NCBI GenBank assembly: GCA_009838625.1
Contig: VXRG01000185.1
Location: forward strand, 53,873 to 106,078
Direction of reading: 5' to 3'
Source: Caldilineaceae bacterium SB0664_bin_27
Lineage (GTDB): Bacteria > Chloroflexota > Anaerolineae > Caldilineales > Caldilineaceae
Length of the DNA stretch: 52,206 nt
This document shows positions 1 to 7,855 of this stretch, piece by piece. The translations under genes were made by a program, and so were the position numbers. The notes beneath the pieces are model-generated. The model saw only the letters and a list, made by a program, of their open reading frames with translations. It was not told the DNA's origin and searched no databases. Position 1 is the stretch's first letter. Each line of letters starts with the position of its first letter.

Positions 1-121
1 CCCCCCGCCCCTCCGTTTCTACCACCCGCCCCCCCCGCGGGGGGTAAAACCCCCCCCCCCCTGCCAACAACCCCGCGGGGGCCGCCCCGCCCCCCCCCCC
101 GGGAGACGGGAGAAGGCGGTC
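1..121. other. Low-complexity poly-C/G contig-edge sequence
   Basis: Nearly all C and G with runs of 7 to 12 C, unlike anything else in the window. The pattern suggests a contig end with unreliable bases. The last 20 bases (gagacgggagaaggcgg) look normal and supply a purine-rich ribosome binding site for the next gene. No gene can be read here; the substrate-binding protein expected upstream of the permeases must lie outside the window. Confidence 0.7.
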
Positions 122-1024
122 ATGCAAATAGGACTGACGCGACAGGAGCGCCGCCGCTTGCGGATAGGCCTTCTGTTTGCGCTTCCCTGGATTTTCGGAT
201 TTGCCAGTTTTACGATTTTCCCTGTCGCCTACTCGTTTTACTACAGTCTCAACGTGTTTACGACTTTCGGGCAGCCATTGCACTGGGTCGGATTGAGCAA
301 CTACGTCAAGTTAGTTAACGACGATCTCTTTTGGGTTTCACTCTACAATACGTTGTACATGGTCGTCTTCGGTGTCTCCTTTCACATCGTGCTGGCCATT
401 GTTCTCGGGCTCCTGCTCAATCAGAATCTGCGCGGCGTTTCCGTCTACAGGACCGTCTACTACATCCCCACGATTGTCCCGATTGTCGCTACTTCTGTGC
501 TCTGGATGTGGGTGTTCAATCCTGAATTCGGCCTCATAAACTCCGCGTTAAGTGTAATAGACGTCCACGGGCCAGGATGGCTGACCGACCCCGTCCTGTC
601 AAAGCCGTCGTTGATTCTGATGGGTGTGTGGACGATAGGTGGAACTCTGGTGATATTTCTGGCCGGGCTGCAGGATATTCCACAGCATCTTTTCGATGCG
701 GCGATGATCGATGGTGCTGGAGCCCTGCAGAGGATCAGGAACGTTACCCTTCCGATGCTGTCCCCGGTCATCTTCTTCAATGTAATCATGGGCGTCATCA
801 GCGGATTTCAGATTTTCGCCCAGGCTTTTATCATGACCCGGGGCGGCCCGCTGGATACGACCCTGTTCTACGCTTACTACCTCTACCAGAACGCCTTCGA
901 ATTTTTCCAGATGCCGTATGCTTCGGCCATGGCCTGGATCTTGTTTCTTGTCGTAATGGGAACGACGCTGATCATTTTCCGCAGTTCGGCCCGCCTGGTT
1001 TACTACGAAGGCGAGGAGCGATAG
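122..1024 (+). CDS. Sugar ABC transporter permease (MalF/UgpA type)
   Basis: Inner-membrane permease of a carbohydrate ABC importer (CUT1 type), 300 aa, the usual family length. About six hydrophobic segments are visible, the first at residues 15-38. The cytoplasmic EAA-type loop that docks on the ATPase is seen as DAAMIDGAGALQRIRNVTLP near residue 192. It is followed after 4 bp by a second permease, the classic MalF-MalG pair, then by a glycosidase, so a glycan-uptake operon is likely. The ATPase and the solute-binding protein are not in the window. The substrate cannot be read from the sequence. Confidence 0.93.
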   Translation: MQIGLTRQERRRLRIGLLFALPWIFGFASFTIFPVAYSFYYSLNVFTTFGQPLHWVGLSNYVKLVNDDLFWVSLYNTLYMVVFGVSFHIVLAIVLGLLLNQNLRGVSVYRTVYYIPTIVPIVATSVLWMWVFNPEFGLINSALSVIDVHGPGWLTDPVLSKPSLILMGVWTIGGTLVIFLAGLQDIPQHLFDAAMIDGAGALQRIRNVTLPMLSPVIFFNVIMGVISGFQIFAQAFIMTRGGPLDTTLFYAYYLYQNAFEFFQMPYASAMAWILFLVVMGTTLIIFRSSARLVYYEGEER

Positions 1025-1028
1025 GGCC

Positions 1029-1925
1029 GTGGGCAGGACAACGACGACTCTGAAGCGGCAACAGGTGGGCGCCACCGGGTTTGGCAGCCTCTCCAGGACG
1101 CAACGCGAGACGTTGAGCCATTCAGCCAGCCATTTCGGACTTTTCCTGGTGGGGCTCCTGTTTTTCCTGCCCTTTTTCTGGCTGGTTTCCACCTCGCTGA
1201 AAGATCTGGACCAGATATTCACGCTGCCTCCCGTCTGGATTCCCGATCCGTTTCGATGGCAGAACTATCCGGAATCATTGAGTTACTTCCCGTTCCTACA
1301 GCAGCTGCGCAACACGCTGGTAATTGCGGTTTCCGCCGTGTTTCTGACGGTGATATCCAGTTCGCTGGTTGCCTACAGTTTCTCGCGGCTGCGCTGGCAT
1401 GGCCGAGACATCCTGTTTTTTGCCATGCTTTCGACAATGATGTTGCCGTACCAGGTCACAATGATACCGCTGTTCATAATGTTTCGGAGCCTGGGTTGGG
1501 TCAATACGCTTCTGCCGCTGATAGTGCCCCATGCGTTCGGCGTCCCGTTCTTCATTTTCCTGCTGCGCCAGTTCTTCCTCAGTCTGCCCAGAGACCTGGA
1601 CGATGCCGCCATTATTGACGGCTGTTCGGAGTTCGGCGTCCTGTGGCGGGTCATTCTTCCGCTGGCAAAGCCGGCGCTGGCAACGGTAGCGCTCTTTCAG
1701 TTCCTGGGAAGCTGGAATGATTTCATCGGGCCTCTGATCTACCTGAATGATCCCAGCAAGTACACCCTCTCCCTCGGAATCCAGGTTTTTGTCAGCACGG
1801 TAGGCGTACAGTGGGGTTGGATGATGGCGGTTACGACCGTGCTGACAGTGCCGGTGATCATTCTCTTCTTCTTTACTCAGAGGACTTTCATTCAAGGCAT
1901 CGCTCTTACCGGCATCAAGGGGTAA
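1029..1925 (+). CDS. Sugar ABC transporter permease (MalG/UgpE type)
   Basis: Second membrane subunit of the same carbohydrate importer, 298 aa. It starts with GTG 4 bp after the stop of the first permease. It has a longer cytoplasmic N-terminus (about 35 residues), then about six membrane segments. The EAA loop is DDAAIIDGCSEFGVLWRVIL near residue 191. It should form a heterodimer with the preceding permease. The glycosidase follows 73 bp downstream on the same strand, consistent with co-transcription. Confidence 0.93.
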   Translation: MGRTTTTLKRQQVGATGFGSLSRTQRETLSHSASHFGLFLVGLLFFLPFFWLVSTSLKDLDQIFTLPPVWIPDPFRWQNYPESLSYFPFLQQLRNTLVIAVSAVFLTVISSSLVAYSFSRLRWHGRDILFFAMLSTMMLPYQVTMIPLFIMFRSLGWVNTLLPLIVPHAFGVPFFIFLLRQFFLSLPRDLDDAAIIDGCSEFGVLWRVILPLAKPALATVALFQFLGSWNDFIGPLIYLNDPSKYTLSLGIQVFVSTVGVQWGWMMAVTTVLTVPVIILFFFTQRTFIQGIALTGIKG

Positions 1926-1998
1926 CCGTGCCCCGGACGATGCACCGGCATTTCTGAAGTTCGAACCGGTCCCCTTCGCCCCGTTCAGGAGGATTCCG

Positions 1999-3990
1999 TT
2001 GGGCCAAAAAGAGGGTATCCTGATAGGCACCCATTACGAATATCCATTCGGGGGAATGGCGACCCGCCCGGAATGGCTGCCGCAGGGCGAAGGTGACTGG
2101 CGCCGAGACCTCGAGATGATCAAGGACACCGGCTTCGATTCCATCCGTATCCGCATTGGCCTTGACAGCAGTCTTGACGAGGTCGGCCGCCTGCTGGACA
2201 TCTGCCTGGAACTTGAGATCGGCGTCCTTTTTGGGTTTGCTACTTTCTACGTGCATAACAGTTTCATCGAGGCGTATCCCGATGCCAGGGTGATAGACAG
2301 GAATGGCGTTGCCTATCCGCAGCATGAACATGATTTCCGCTGGCAAAGGGCCTGTATCAACCATCCTGAATACCGCCGACAGCGAGACCAGCTACTGGCA
2401 GACTGCGCCACACGCTTCGCATCGCACAGAGCGGTATTCGATTGGGATGTCCACAATGAGCCCAGCATCGGCACGGGAGACCATGCCTGCTATAACCCGC
2501 ATACCGTAGCCAGGTATCGCGAAGACCTGGCGGCGCGGTTCTCCTCGGTCTCGCAGATGAATGATCGTTGGGGGACAGCGTTCGGAGACTTTGACGAAGT
2601 GGAGCCTCCGAAGGAGGTGGAAAAGGGTTCGGGGAGCTTCTGGCGCGACTGGCGTGAGTTCATCGCCCGCAATCTGAACGAGTTCCTGTTGAGCGGCATC
2701 CGCATCATCAAAGAGAACGCCCCCGGCGTGCGCGCCAGCTTCAACTATACGGATCCGTACCATATCCAGCGGAACGGCCAGGACTGGTGGATACTCCCAC
2801 AACTTGACTACGCTTCATCAAGCCACTACTGGGGATCGGGCCCGCGAACCGGCGCGGAGGCCGGATCAAGGATTGCCTTGCTCAAAGCGCTGGCGCCCGG
2901 CGCGCAGGCCTGGCTGACCGAGTGCCAGGGAGGTCCCTTCAGGGACGACATATTGTGGCGGGGGATGAATATCGAAGCAGAAGTAAACCAGGTCTTCAGT
3001 TACGCCAGCCACGCTCACTACTTTTACCGCTGGGACCCGCTGATGTCGGGGCCGGAACCGTGGATCAATCATATGGTCGATGCCGACGAATATGACACGG
3101 AAAGACGGCTAGCGACCAAGCGGGTGATCGCGGACTTGCGGCGCTACGAAGACCTGATTGCGACGGGCGAGACGGTACCCGCCAGGATCGGAATCTATCT
3201 GACGCGAGAGATGGTCTGGGCGGCCAATGCGCGCGAGGCGCCGCTAAGTGACACGGTTGTCGGTCTCTATGCACTCTTCATGGACCTGGGCTTTGAGGTC
3301 ACTTTCATTCCCCATGAATTCAAAGCCGACTGCAACCTGGAGCTGGTGGCGGTCCCGTTTACGCTGGGGATCTCCGAAAGTGAACGCCAGGTCTTTCAGA
3401 GCTACGTCGAGCGGGGCGGCAGAGTCATCGCGGAACTGCCGATGACCGATCTGGACGAGTGCCGGAAAGTCTGCGAGCATCTGGGAATGGACTGCAGGGA
3501 GTGGATCCATCCGATCTACTTTATCGCCGGCTGGAGCATGAACGACGAGGAAGGGAAGTTCGGAGGCTTCGCTTTTCACGACCAGGTCCTGCTGGACGGC
3601 TACGCGGGTGATCCGATAGCTACGTACAGGGACAGCGGGGAGCCGGCCCTGATCAGCTCCGGCCCGGAAGGTCGAATTTTGATCCCAACATTCGCTCTCG
3701 GCCGCTCCTATTTTTCCTCGCTCCACCGCGGGCTGAGACGGCTGATACGGGGGTGGATGCCAGATTCTCTTTCACCCGATGTTACAGTTCAGGGCGTACC
3801 CGAAGAGTACCGCTCACTGGTGGAGGCCCGCCTGGTCGAGAGCGACCGCGGCAGCTTGCTGTTTCTCATAAACCGGTCCGGGTACGACTGGGAGGTGGAG
3901 GTGCAGCCCAGTGGATACCAGGCCGAAAGGGTGCGGCTGCCGACGCATGGGGCAACACATAGGCTCGTACGAAGAATCGCAGAACAGTAG
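1999..3990 (+). CDS. GH42-like beta-galactosidase family glycoside hydrolase
   Basis: Probable cytoplasmic exo-glycosidase of clan GH-A, 663 aa, close to the usual GH42 length. TTG start chosen because AGGAGG stands 6 bp upstream. No signal peptide is visible. The catalytic acid/base is likely Glu154 in DWDVHNEPS and the nucleophile Glu308 in WLTECQGG. The part after residue about 390 resembles the trimerisation and C-terminal beta domains of GH42. Its place behind two sugar permeases suggests it cleaves the imported oligosaccharide, probably a beta-galactoside. Related GH-A families cannot be excluded from sequence alone. Confidence 0.85.
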   Translation: MGQKEGILIGTHYEYPFGGMATRPEWLPQGEGDWRRDLEMIKDTGFDSIRIRIGLDSSLDEVGRLLDICLELEIGVLFGFATFYVHNSFIEAYPDARVIDRNGVAYPQHEHDFRWQRACINHPEYRRQRDQLLADCATRFASHRAVFDWDVHNEPSIGTGDHACYNPHTVARYREDLAARFSSVSQMNDRWGTAFGDFDEVEPPKEVEKGSGSFWRDWREFIARNLNEFLLSGIRIIKENAPGVRASFNYTDPYHIQRNGQDWWILPQLDYASSSHYWGSGPRTGAEAGSRIALLKALAPGAQAWLTECQGGPFRDDILWRGMNIEAEVNQVFSYASHAHYFYRWDPLMSGPEPWINHMVDADEYDTERRLATKRVIADLRRYEDLIATGETVPARIGIYLTREMVWAANAREAPLSDTVVGLYALFMDLGFEVTFIPHEFKADCNLELVAVPFTLGISESERQVFQSYVERGGRVIAELPMTDLDECRKVCEHLGMDCREWIHPIYFIAGWSMNDEEGKFGGFAFHDQVLLDGYAGDPIATYRDSGEPALISSGPEGRILIPTFALGRSYFSSLHRGLRRLIRGWMPDSLSPDVTVQGVPEEYRSLVEARLVESDRGSLLFLINRSGYDWEVEVQPSGYQAERVRLPTHGATHRLVRRIAEQ

Positions 3991-4134
3991 CGGTTGCACA
4001 TTCGGAAAGTCCACTTAACGAACGACCGGCCCGTGGACTCTCCTCAAGTTTGTATCACTGCCAGCAATTTCGGGCCGGGAAAGGAAGAAGGAGTATCACG
4101 TGTCGCTGACTAATCCATTCAGAGGGGGCAAGGA

Positions 4135-5241
4135 GTGAAGACAAGAGCAGCCGTAGTATATGAGCATGACGCACCAGTAGTCGTAGACACCCTGACTTTG
4201 GACGATCCAAAAGACAACGAAGTCCTGTTGCGTATGGGGGCCAGCGGAGTCTGCCATTCCGATCTTTCGGTGGTCAACGGAACGATCTACTATCCTCCTC
4301 CTGTGGCGCTTGGGCACGAAGGCGCGGGCGTCGTGGAGCGGGTGGGCGGCAACGTAACATACGTCAAGCCGGGAGACCATGTCATACTCTCTTTCGTAAC
4401 CTATTGCGAACACTGCGTCATGTGCGAGATGGGGCGTGTCTGTCTCTGCCAGGGTTTCGATGTCCGCAAAGGCTATCTTCTTGACGACACCTGCCGCCTG
4501 CACAATGCCAAGGGGCATGACATCCCTCAGATGTCTCGCATTGCTACGATGTCCGAATTGGCGGTCGTGCCCGAACAGGCACTGATCAAGATCGACCCTG
4601 ACTACCCGCTGGACAAGGCCGCGCTCGTTGGCTGCGGGGTGACGACTGGGGTAGGGGCAGTACTGAAAACGGCAGAAGTAGAAGCCGGAAGCACAGTCGC
4701 CGTGATTGGCACGGGAGGCGTGGGGCTGAATGCCGTGCAGGGCGCAAGAGTTGCAGGCGCCGAGCGCATCATTGCAGTGGACCTGGTCGACAGAAAACTG
4801 GAGTTCGCGCGGCAGTTCGGCGCGACAGATACCGTTGACGGGTCCGAAACGGATGCTGTCGAGGCGGTAAAGGAGTTGACTGGGGGATTAGGCGTTGACT
4901 ACGCCTTTGAAGCGATTGGCAGCTCGGTTACGATCAGGCAGGCTTTTGATATGGTTCGCTATGCCGGCACAGCGGTTGCCATTGGTCTTGCCCGCCAGGA
5001 CGATATGGTGCCGATTCCTCCACAGGAGCTGATCTGGGCCGAAAAGAGGCTGATTGGATCCTACTATGGAAGCTCCCGCCCGCGCGTTGACATGCCCGAG
5101 TACCTTCGCCTCTATGACGAAGGGAAGCTCATGCTCGACGAGTTGATCACCCAGACTTACCAGTTGGAACAGATAAACGAAGCCTTTGACGACATGGAAG
5201 CGGGCAAGAACGCCCGCGGCATACTGGCGCTCGATCTGTAG
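4135..5241 (+). CDS. Zinc-dependent alcohol dehydrogenase (class III-like MDR)
   Basis: NAD-dependent medium-chain dehydrogenase, 368 aa, GTG start with an AGAGGGGG tract about 10 bp upstream. Catalytic zinc ligands are visible: Cys40 in GVCHSD, His61/Glu62 in GHEGAG, and the Cys of VGCGVTTG. The structural zinc lobe is C91-x2-C94-x2-C97-x7-C105. The Rossmann motif is GTGGVGLNAVQGA. The pattern fits the FrmA/class III group (alcohol or thiol-adduct formaldehyde oxidation), but the substrate is not determinable here. It is separated by 144 bp from the glycosidase and converges with the helicase gene. Confidence 0.9.
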   Translation: MKTRAAVVYEHDAPVVVDTLTLDDPKDNEVLLRMGASGVCHSDLSVVNGTIYYPPPVALGHEGAGVVERVGGNVTYVKPGDHVILSFVTYCEHCVMCEMGRVCLCQGFDVRKGYLLDDTCRLHNAKGHDIPQMSRIATMSELAVVPEQALIKIDPDYPLDKAALVGCGVTTGVGAVLKTAEVEAGSTVAVIGTGGVGLNAVQGARVAGAERIIAVDLVDRKLEFARQFGATDTVDGSETDAVEAVKELTGGLGVDYAFEAIGSSVTIRQAFDMVRYAGTAVAIGLARQDDMVPIPPQELIWAEKRLIGSYYGSSRPRVDMPEYLRLYDEGKLMLDELITQTYQLEQINEAFDDMEAGKNARGILALDL

Positions 5242-5281
5242 GACCTGGAACGCTGACACCAGGTGACCAAGCCTCTGCTAC

Positions 5282-7150
5282 CTATCCTGACCCAGTGGAC
5301 TGCAGACCTATCACATCGATCGCTTTCCAGGCTGCAAGCTCCTCAAGCCATCTTTCCTTAAGTGAAGCAGGCAGGGCGCCAATACTCAACCGGCGCCCTG
5401 CCTCCTCACTGCAACGAAGTTCAACGCCGAAACTCCCTGTGTTTCGGCCGGCGCCGGATACCCGCTGGCGAAGATTGCCAAGTCCTGCTAAAGCCGCGCT
5501 GTACTCTGCCTCAAGGCGGTCAACCCCACTCAACGTACCAGCATCTTCGTCCGTCTTTCCATCCTGCATTCGAGTCAGCTGCCAGGTCCACCGCAAGCCG
5601 GCCGTTTCCTCATCGGCCTCTCCAAAGACATTCAGAGAAAAGTCGGCCTGGCTGGCGAGCGCGGCCCGGTAAAACCTATACACCTCCAGAAAGCTGCGGC
5701 TGAATTGCGCGGGCGGCAGGTCGCGACGAGCCTGCCTGCCATAGCTTCTGCTGGAAAGCCGGTCGTCCAGAATGGCAACTACGCCCCGGTCGGCCGTCCG
5801 CCGTATCAAGCGTCCGAATCCCTGCTTCAGCGTCAGGGTCATCAGCGGGACCATGTATTTTCTGAAGCTGCTACCCTCCTCAATCTCTTCCAAAGCTTTC
5901 GTTCTGGCTTCATGGAGCGGATCCGTGGGCGTTGGAAATGGCAGCTTATCCAGAATGACCAGACTCAAGTCGTCGCCAGGCAGATCGACGCCCTCCCAGA
6001 AAGATTTCGTCGCCAGCAGTACGCTGTGGGGGGTCTCGCGAAACCAGTCAAGGAGCAGGTTGCGGGGGAGTTGACCCTGGGCATGCAGGGGCCAGGCGAC
6101 ATGTTTCAGGCGGTCATGGACCTGTTGCAGCCCAGACCAACTGGTGAAGAGACACAGCGCCCTCCCCCGGCTTACGTTGAGAAGCCGCACCGTCTCGGCA
6201 GAAACTGCGTCGTAAAAGGGATCCTTGTTTCTCCAATCGAAGGCTGGCAAAGCCGGTTGGTACAACAGGGCCTGTTGGGCGTAGTTGAAGACAGAACCTG
6301 AGATGAGCTCCAGCGGGACGCCCTTCACGCCGCATCTGCTCCTGAAATGATCGAAGCTGCCGTTCGTTGCCAAGGTAGCGCTGGTGCAAACCACCGTGCG
6401 CCCCTCCTCTTCAAAGAGATGCCGCGCAAGTTTGAGGGACGGATCCACCGGCGCGGCGTGAAGACGGAGCTTCAGATGACGCGACCCCCAAATCCTTTCT
6501 GCGTAGCGAACGGTAAGGTCGTCCTGTGAACTGCTAGACACCGCCTTCATCTTTCCGGCCAGAGAGCCAAGCCCCTTCACAGCCAGGTCATAGCTGGCCT
6601 CCTCTTCGGACTCCTCATCAGTGAGCGGCGGTTGGTCCCCGTCCTCCATCCGGCTGTAGGGGTTTGCCTTACGCATTTCGTCCTGCAAGTTGGTCAGACT
6701 GCCCGCCAGCGTGCTCAGCGCCTCCAGGTCCGTGTCGATTCGAAAGACGTTTTCCTGCGACAGCCTCTCTACTTCAGAGAAAGCCAACTGGTTCTGTGAC
6801 TGCAACGCGAACAGAACTTCCTCTTCCACGTGGGCCTTGAAAACAGCGCCACTCAGAAGTTGCACAAGAGCGTAGTCAGACGTCTCCACCTCAAAGACGG
6901 ACGTGGCAGTATCTTCCAGCTGATGCGCCTCGTCAATAATGTAGACTGCCGCCTCAGGAAGAATCACCTGCCCCATTTCTCCCAACTCCAGGGCATTGAG
7001 CAAGAGGTGATGATTGGTGATGACCACCTGGGCTTGCCGCGCCTTCTCCCGCATCTGGTTCACGAAGCAGTTGTCTTCAAAGTGGCTGCAGACGCGGCCT
7101 ATGCAGTCATCGGGAAAACTGACTACACGGGGCCGCAGATCGCTTTTCAA
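5282..7150 (-). CDS. DinG-like helicase, C-terminal fragment
   Basis: 622-aa piece in the same frame after the TGA. The open frame reaches back to 7267; TTG at 7150 is only the first possible start codon. It carries three of the four predicted Fe-S cysteines (C-x4-C-x6-C), the DEAH box, the arch region and helicase domain 2. It lacks Walker A. If expressed separately it should be inactive. Confidence 0.6.
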   Translation of the reverse strand: MKSDLRPRVVSFPDDCIGRVCSHFEDNCFVNQMREKARQAQVVITNHHLLLNALELGEMGQVILPEAAVYIIDEAHQLEDTATSVFEVETSDYALVQLLSGAVFKAHVEEEVLFALQSQNQLAFSEVERLSQENVFRIDTDLEALSTLAGSLTNLQDEMRKANPYSRMEDGDQPPLTDEESEEEASYDLAVKGLGSLAGKMKAVSSSSQDDLTVRYAERIWGSRHLKLRLHAAPVDPSLKLARHLFEEEGRTVVCTSATLATNGSFDHFRSRCGVKGVPLELISGSVFNYAQQALLYQPALPAFDWRNKDPFYDAVSAETVRLLNVSRGRALCLFTSWSGLQQVHDRLKHVAWPLHAQGQLPRNLLLDWFRETPHSVLLATKSFWEGVDLPGDDLSLVILDKLPFPTPTDPLHEARTKALEEIEEGSSFRKYMVPLMTLTLKQGFGRLIRRTADRGVVAILDDRLSSRSYGRQARRDLPPAQFSRSFLEVYRFYRAALASQADFSLNVFGEADEETAGLRWTWQLTRMQDGKTDEDAGTLSGVDRLEAEYSAALAGLGNLRQRVSGAGRNTGSFGVELRCSEEAGRRLSIGALPASLKERWLEELAAWKAIDVIGLQSTGSG

Positions 7151-7267
7151 GACGAACTGGAGGTCGTCAATGTCCCCGGTGTCGGTGTGCTTCAGCCAGC
7201 GCCGGAGAGATGCAACTTGCTCGTCCTCCTTGTCCAGCAGTGCGATCCTGCTTCTTTCGAGCGACTC

Positions 7268-7741
7268 TCATTCCCAATTATGGCGGCAGATGCAGTTGTT
7301 ACGCCCGATCACTACGATGGCATCGAAGGGACGGCCCAGTATATTGCGCAGGAAGGGAATATCTTTGCGAAAGAGCTGGTCCTGCAGGGACTTGTTTGCA
7401 GTGGCTATGACGATCTTCTGCTCGCTGAGGATGGCAGGCAGGAGGTAGGCTAACGACTTGCCGGTGCCGGTCGGCGCCTCGATAAGCGCAGGACACTGGT
7501 CGAGTATCGCCTTTTTTACGACATTCGCCATCTCCAGCTGGCCCGGGCGGAGTTCGTAGTCAGCCATCGCCCCGGACAGAACTCCGCCGGAACTGAAATA
7601 GGCGGACAGATCACACTCTTCGAGGGGAGACGAATCGTTCTCCGCGTTACCGCTGCCGTAGCGCTCCTTATCCTCTCGAACCTCGGTCGGAGAAAGGTCG
7701 CCCGGCAGCTCCGCAATGTAAGGTTGCTCCAAGTTCATCAT
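7268..7741 (-). CDS. DinG-like helicase, N-terminal fragment
   Basis: 157-aa piece before the TGA. It contains the typical DinG opening (AYFSSGG, YELRPGQLEMA), Walker A at 89-96, motif Ia (TANKSLQDQL) and the first cysteines of the Fe-S domain (GRNNCIC). On its own it lacks the DEAH box and cannot be an active helicase. The ATG at 7741 overlaps the best -10 box, so the true start may lie slightly downstream. Confidence 0.6.
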   Translation of the reverse strand: MMNLEQPYIAELPGDLSPTEVREDKERYGSGNAENDSSPLEECDLSAYFSSGGVLSGAMADYELRPGQLEMANVVKKAILDQCPALIEAPTGTGKSLAYLLPAILSEQKIVIATANKSLQDQLFRKDIPFLRNILGRPFDAIVVIGRNNCICRHNWE

Positions 7742-7768
7742 TACAGAATTCTAGCACGCATGTGTCAA
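7740..7768 (-). promoter_or_regulatory. Candidate promoter of the helicase gene
   Basis: Minus strand reads TTGACA (7768-7763), 17-bp spacer, TGTAAT (7745-7740). The -35 is perfect and the -10 has one mismatch. Transcription would start near 7733, inside the annotated first codons, which suggests a start downstream of 7741 or that the match is accidental. Confidence 0.4.
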
Positions 7769-7784
7769 ATCTTCAAAATGAAGA

Positions 7785-7811
7785 ACGCCCTCGATCGGTG
7801 ATCGAGGGCGT
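7785..7811 (-). terminator. Rho-independent terminator of the LysM-FAS1 gene
   Basis: Perfect 12-bp inverted repeat (ACGCCCTCGATC, 3-nt loop GGT). On the minus strand it is followed by ttcttcatttt. It lies 45 bp after the stop of the LysM-FAS1 gene and just before the helicase promoter, so it separates the two genes. Confidence 0.8.
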
Positions 7812-7855
7812 CCTGAGAACGGGCAGGGGCGTGTAACTTACACTCTGATTATGTT

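Larger units (their letters stand above)
5282..7741 (-). pseudogene. dinG: DinG/XPD-type ATP-dependent DNA helicase interrupted by in-frame TGA
   Basis: One reading frame of about 819 codons encodes a superfamily 2 Fe-S helicase that would unwind DNA 5' to 3', but codon 158 is TGA (7270-7268). The frame is unchanged across the stop and the protein similarity continues on both sides, so this is a point nonsense change and not a frameshift. Walker A is APTGTGKS (residues 89-96). Likely cluster cysteines are Cys150/152 before the stop and Cys213, 218 and 225 after it. The DEAH box is IIDEAHQLED and motif VI is GFGRLIRR. No N-terminal exonuclease domain is present. It is either a recent pseudogene, a sequencing error (CGA or TGG to TGA), or read through. 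Confidence 0.8.

Noticed and set aside
5243..5264. ACCTGG/CCAGGT hairpin between the dehydrogenase and helicase genes as terminator
   Set aside because: Six-bp stem with a 10-nt loop and no T tract; too weak to call.
7268..7270. TGA as selenocysteine in the helicase
   Set aside because: DinG/XPD helicases have no known selenocysteine, and no clear SECIS-like hairpin was seen right after the codon.
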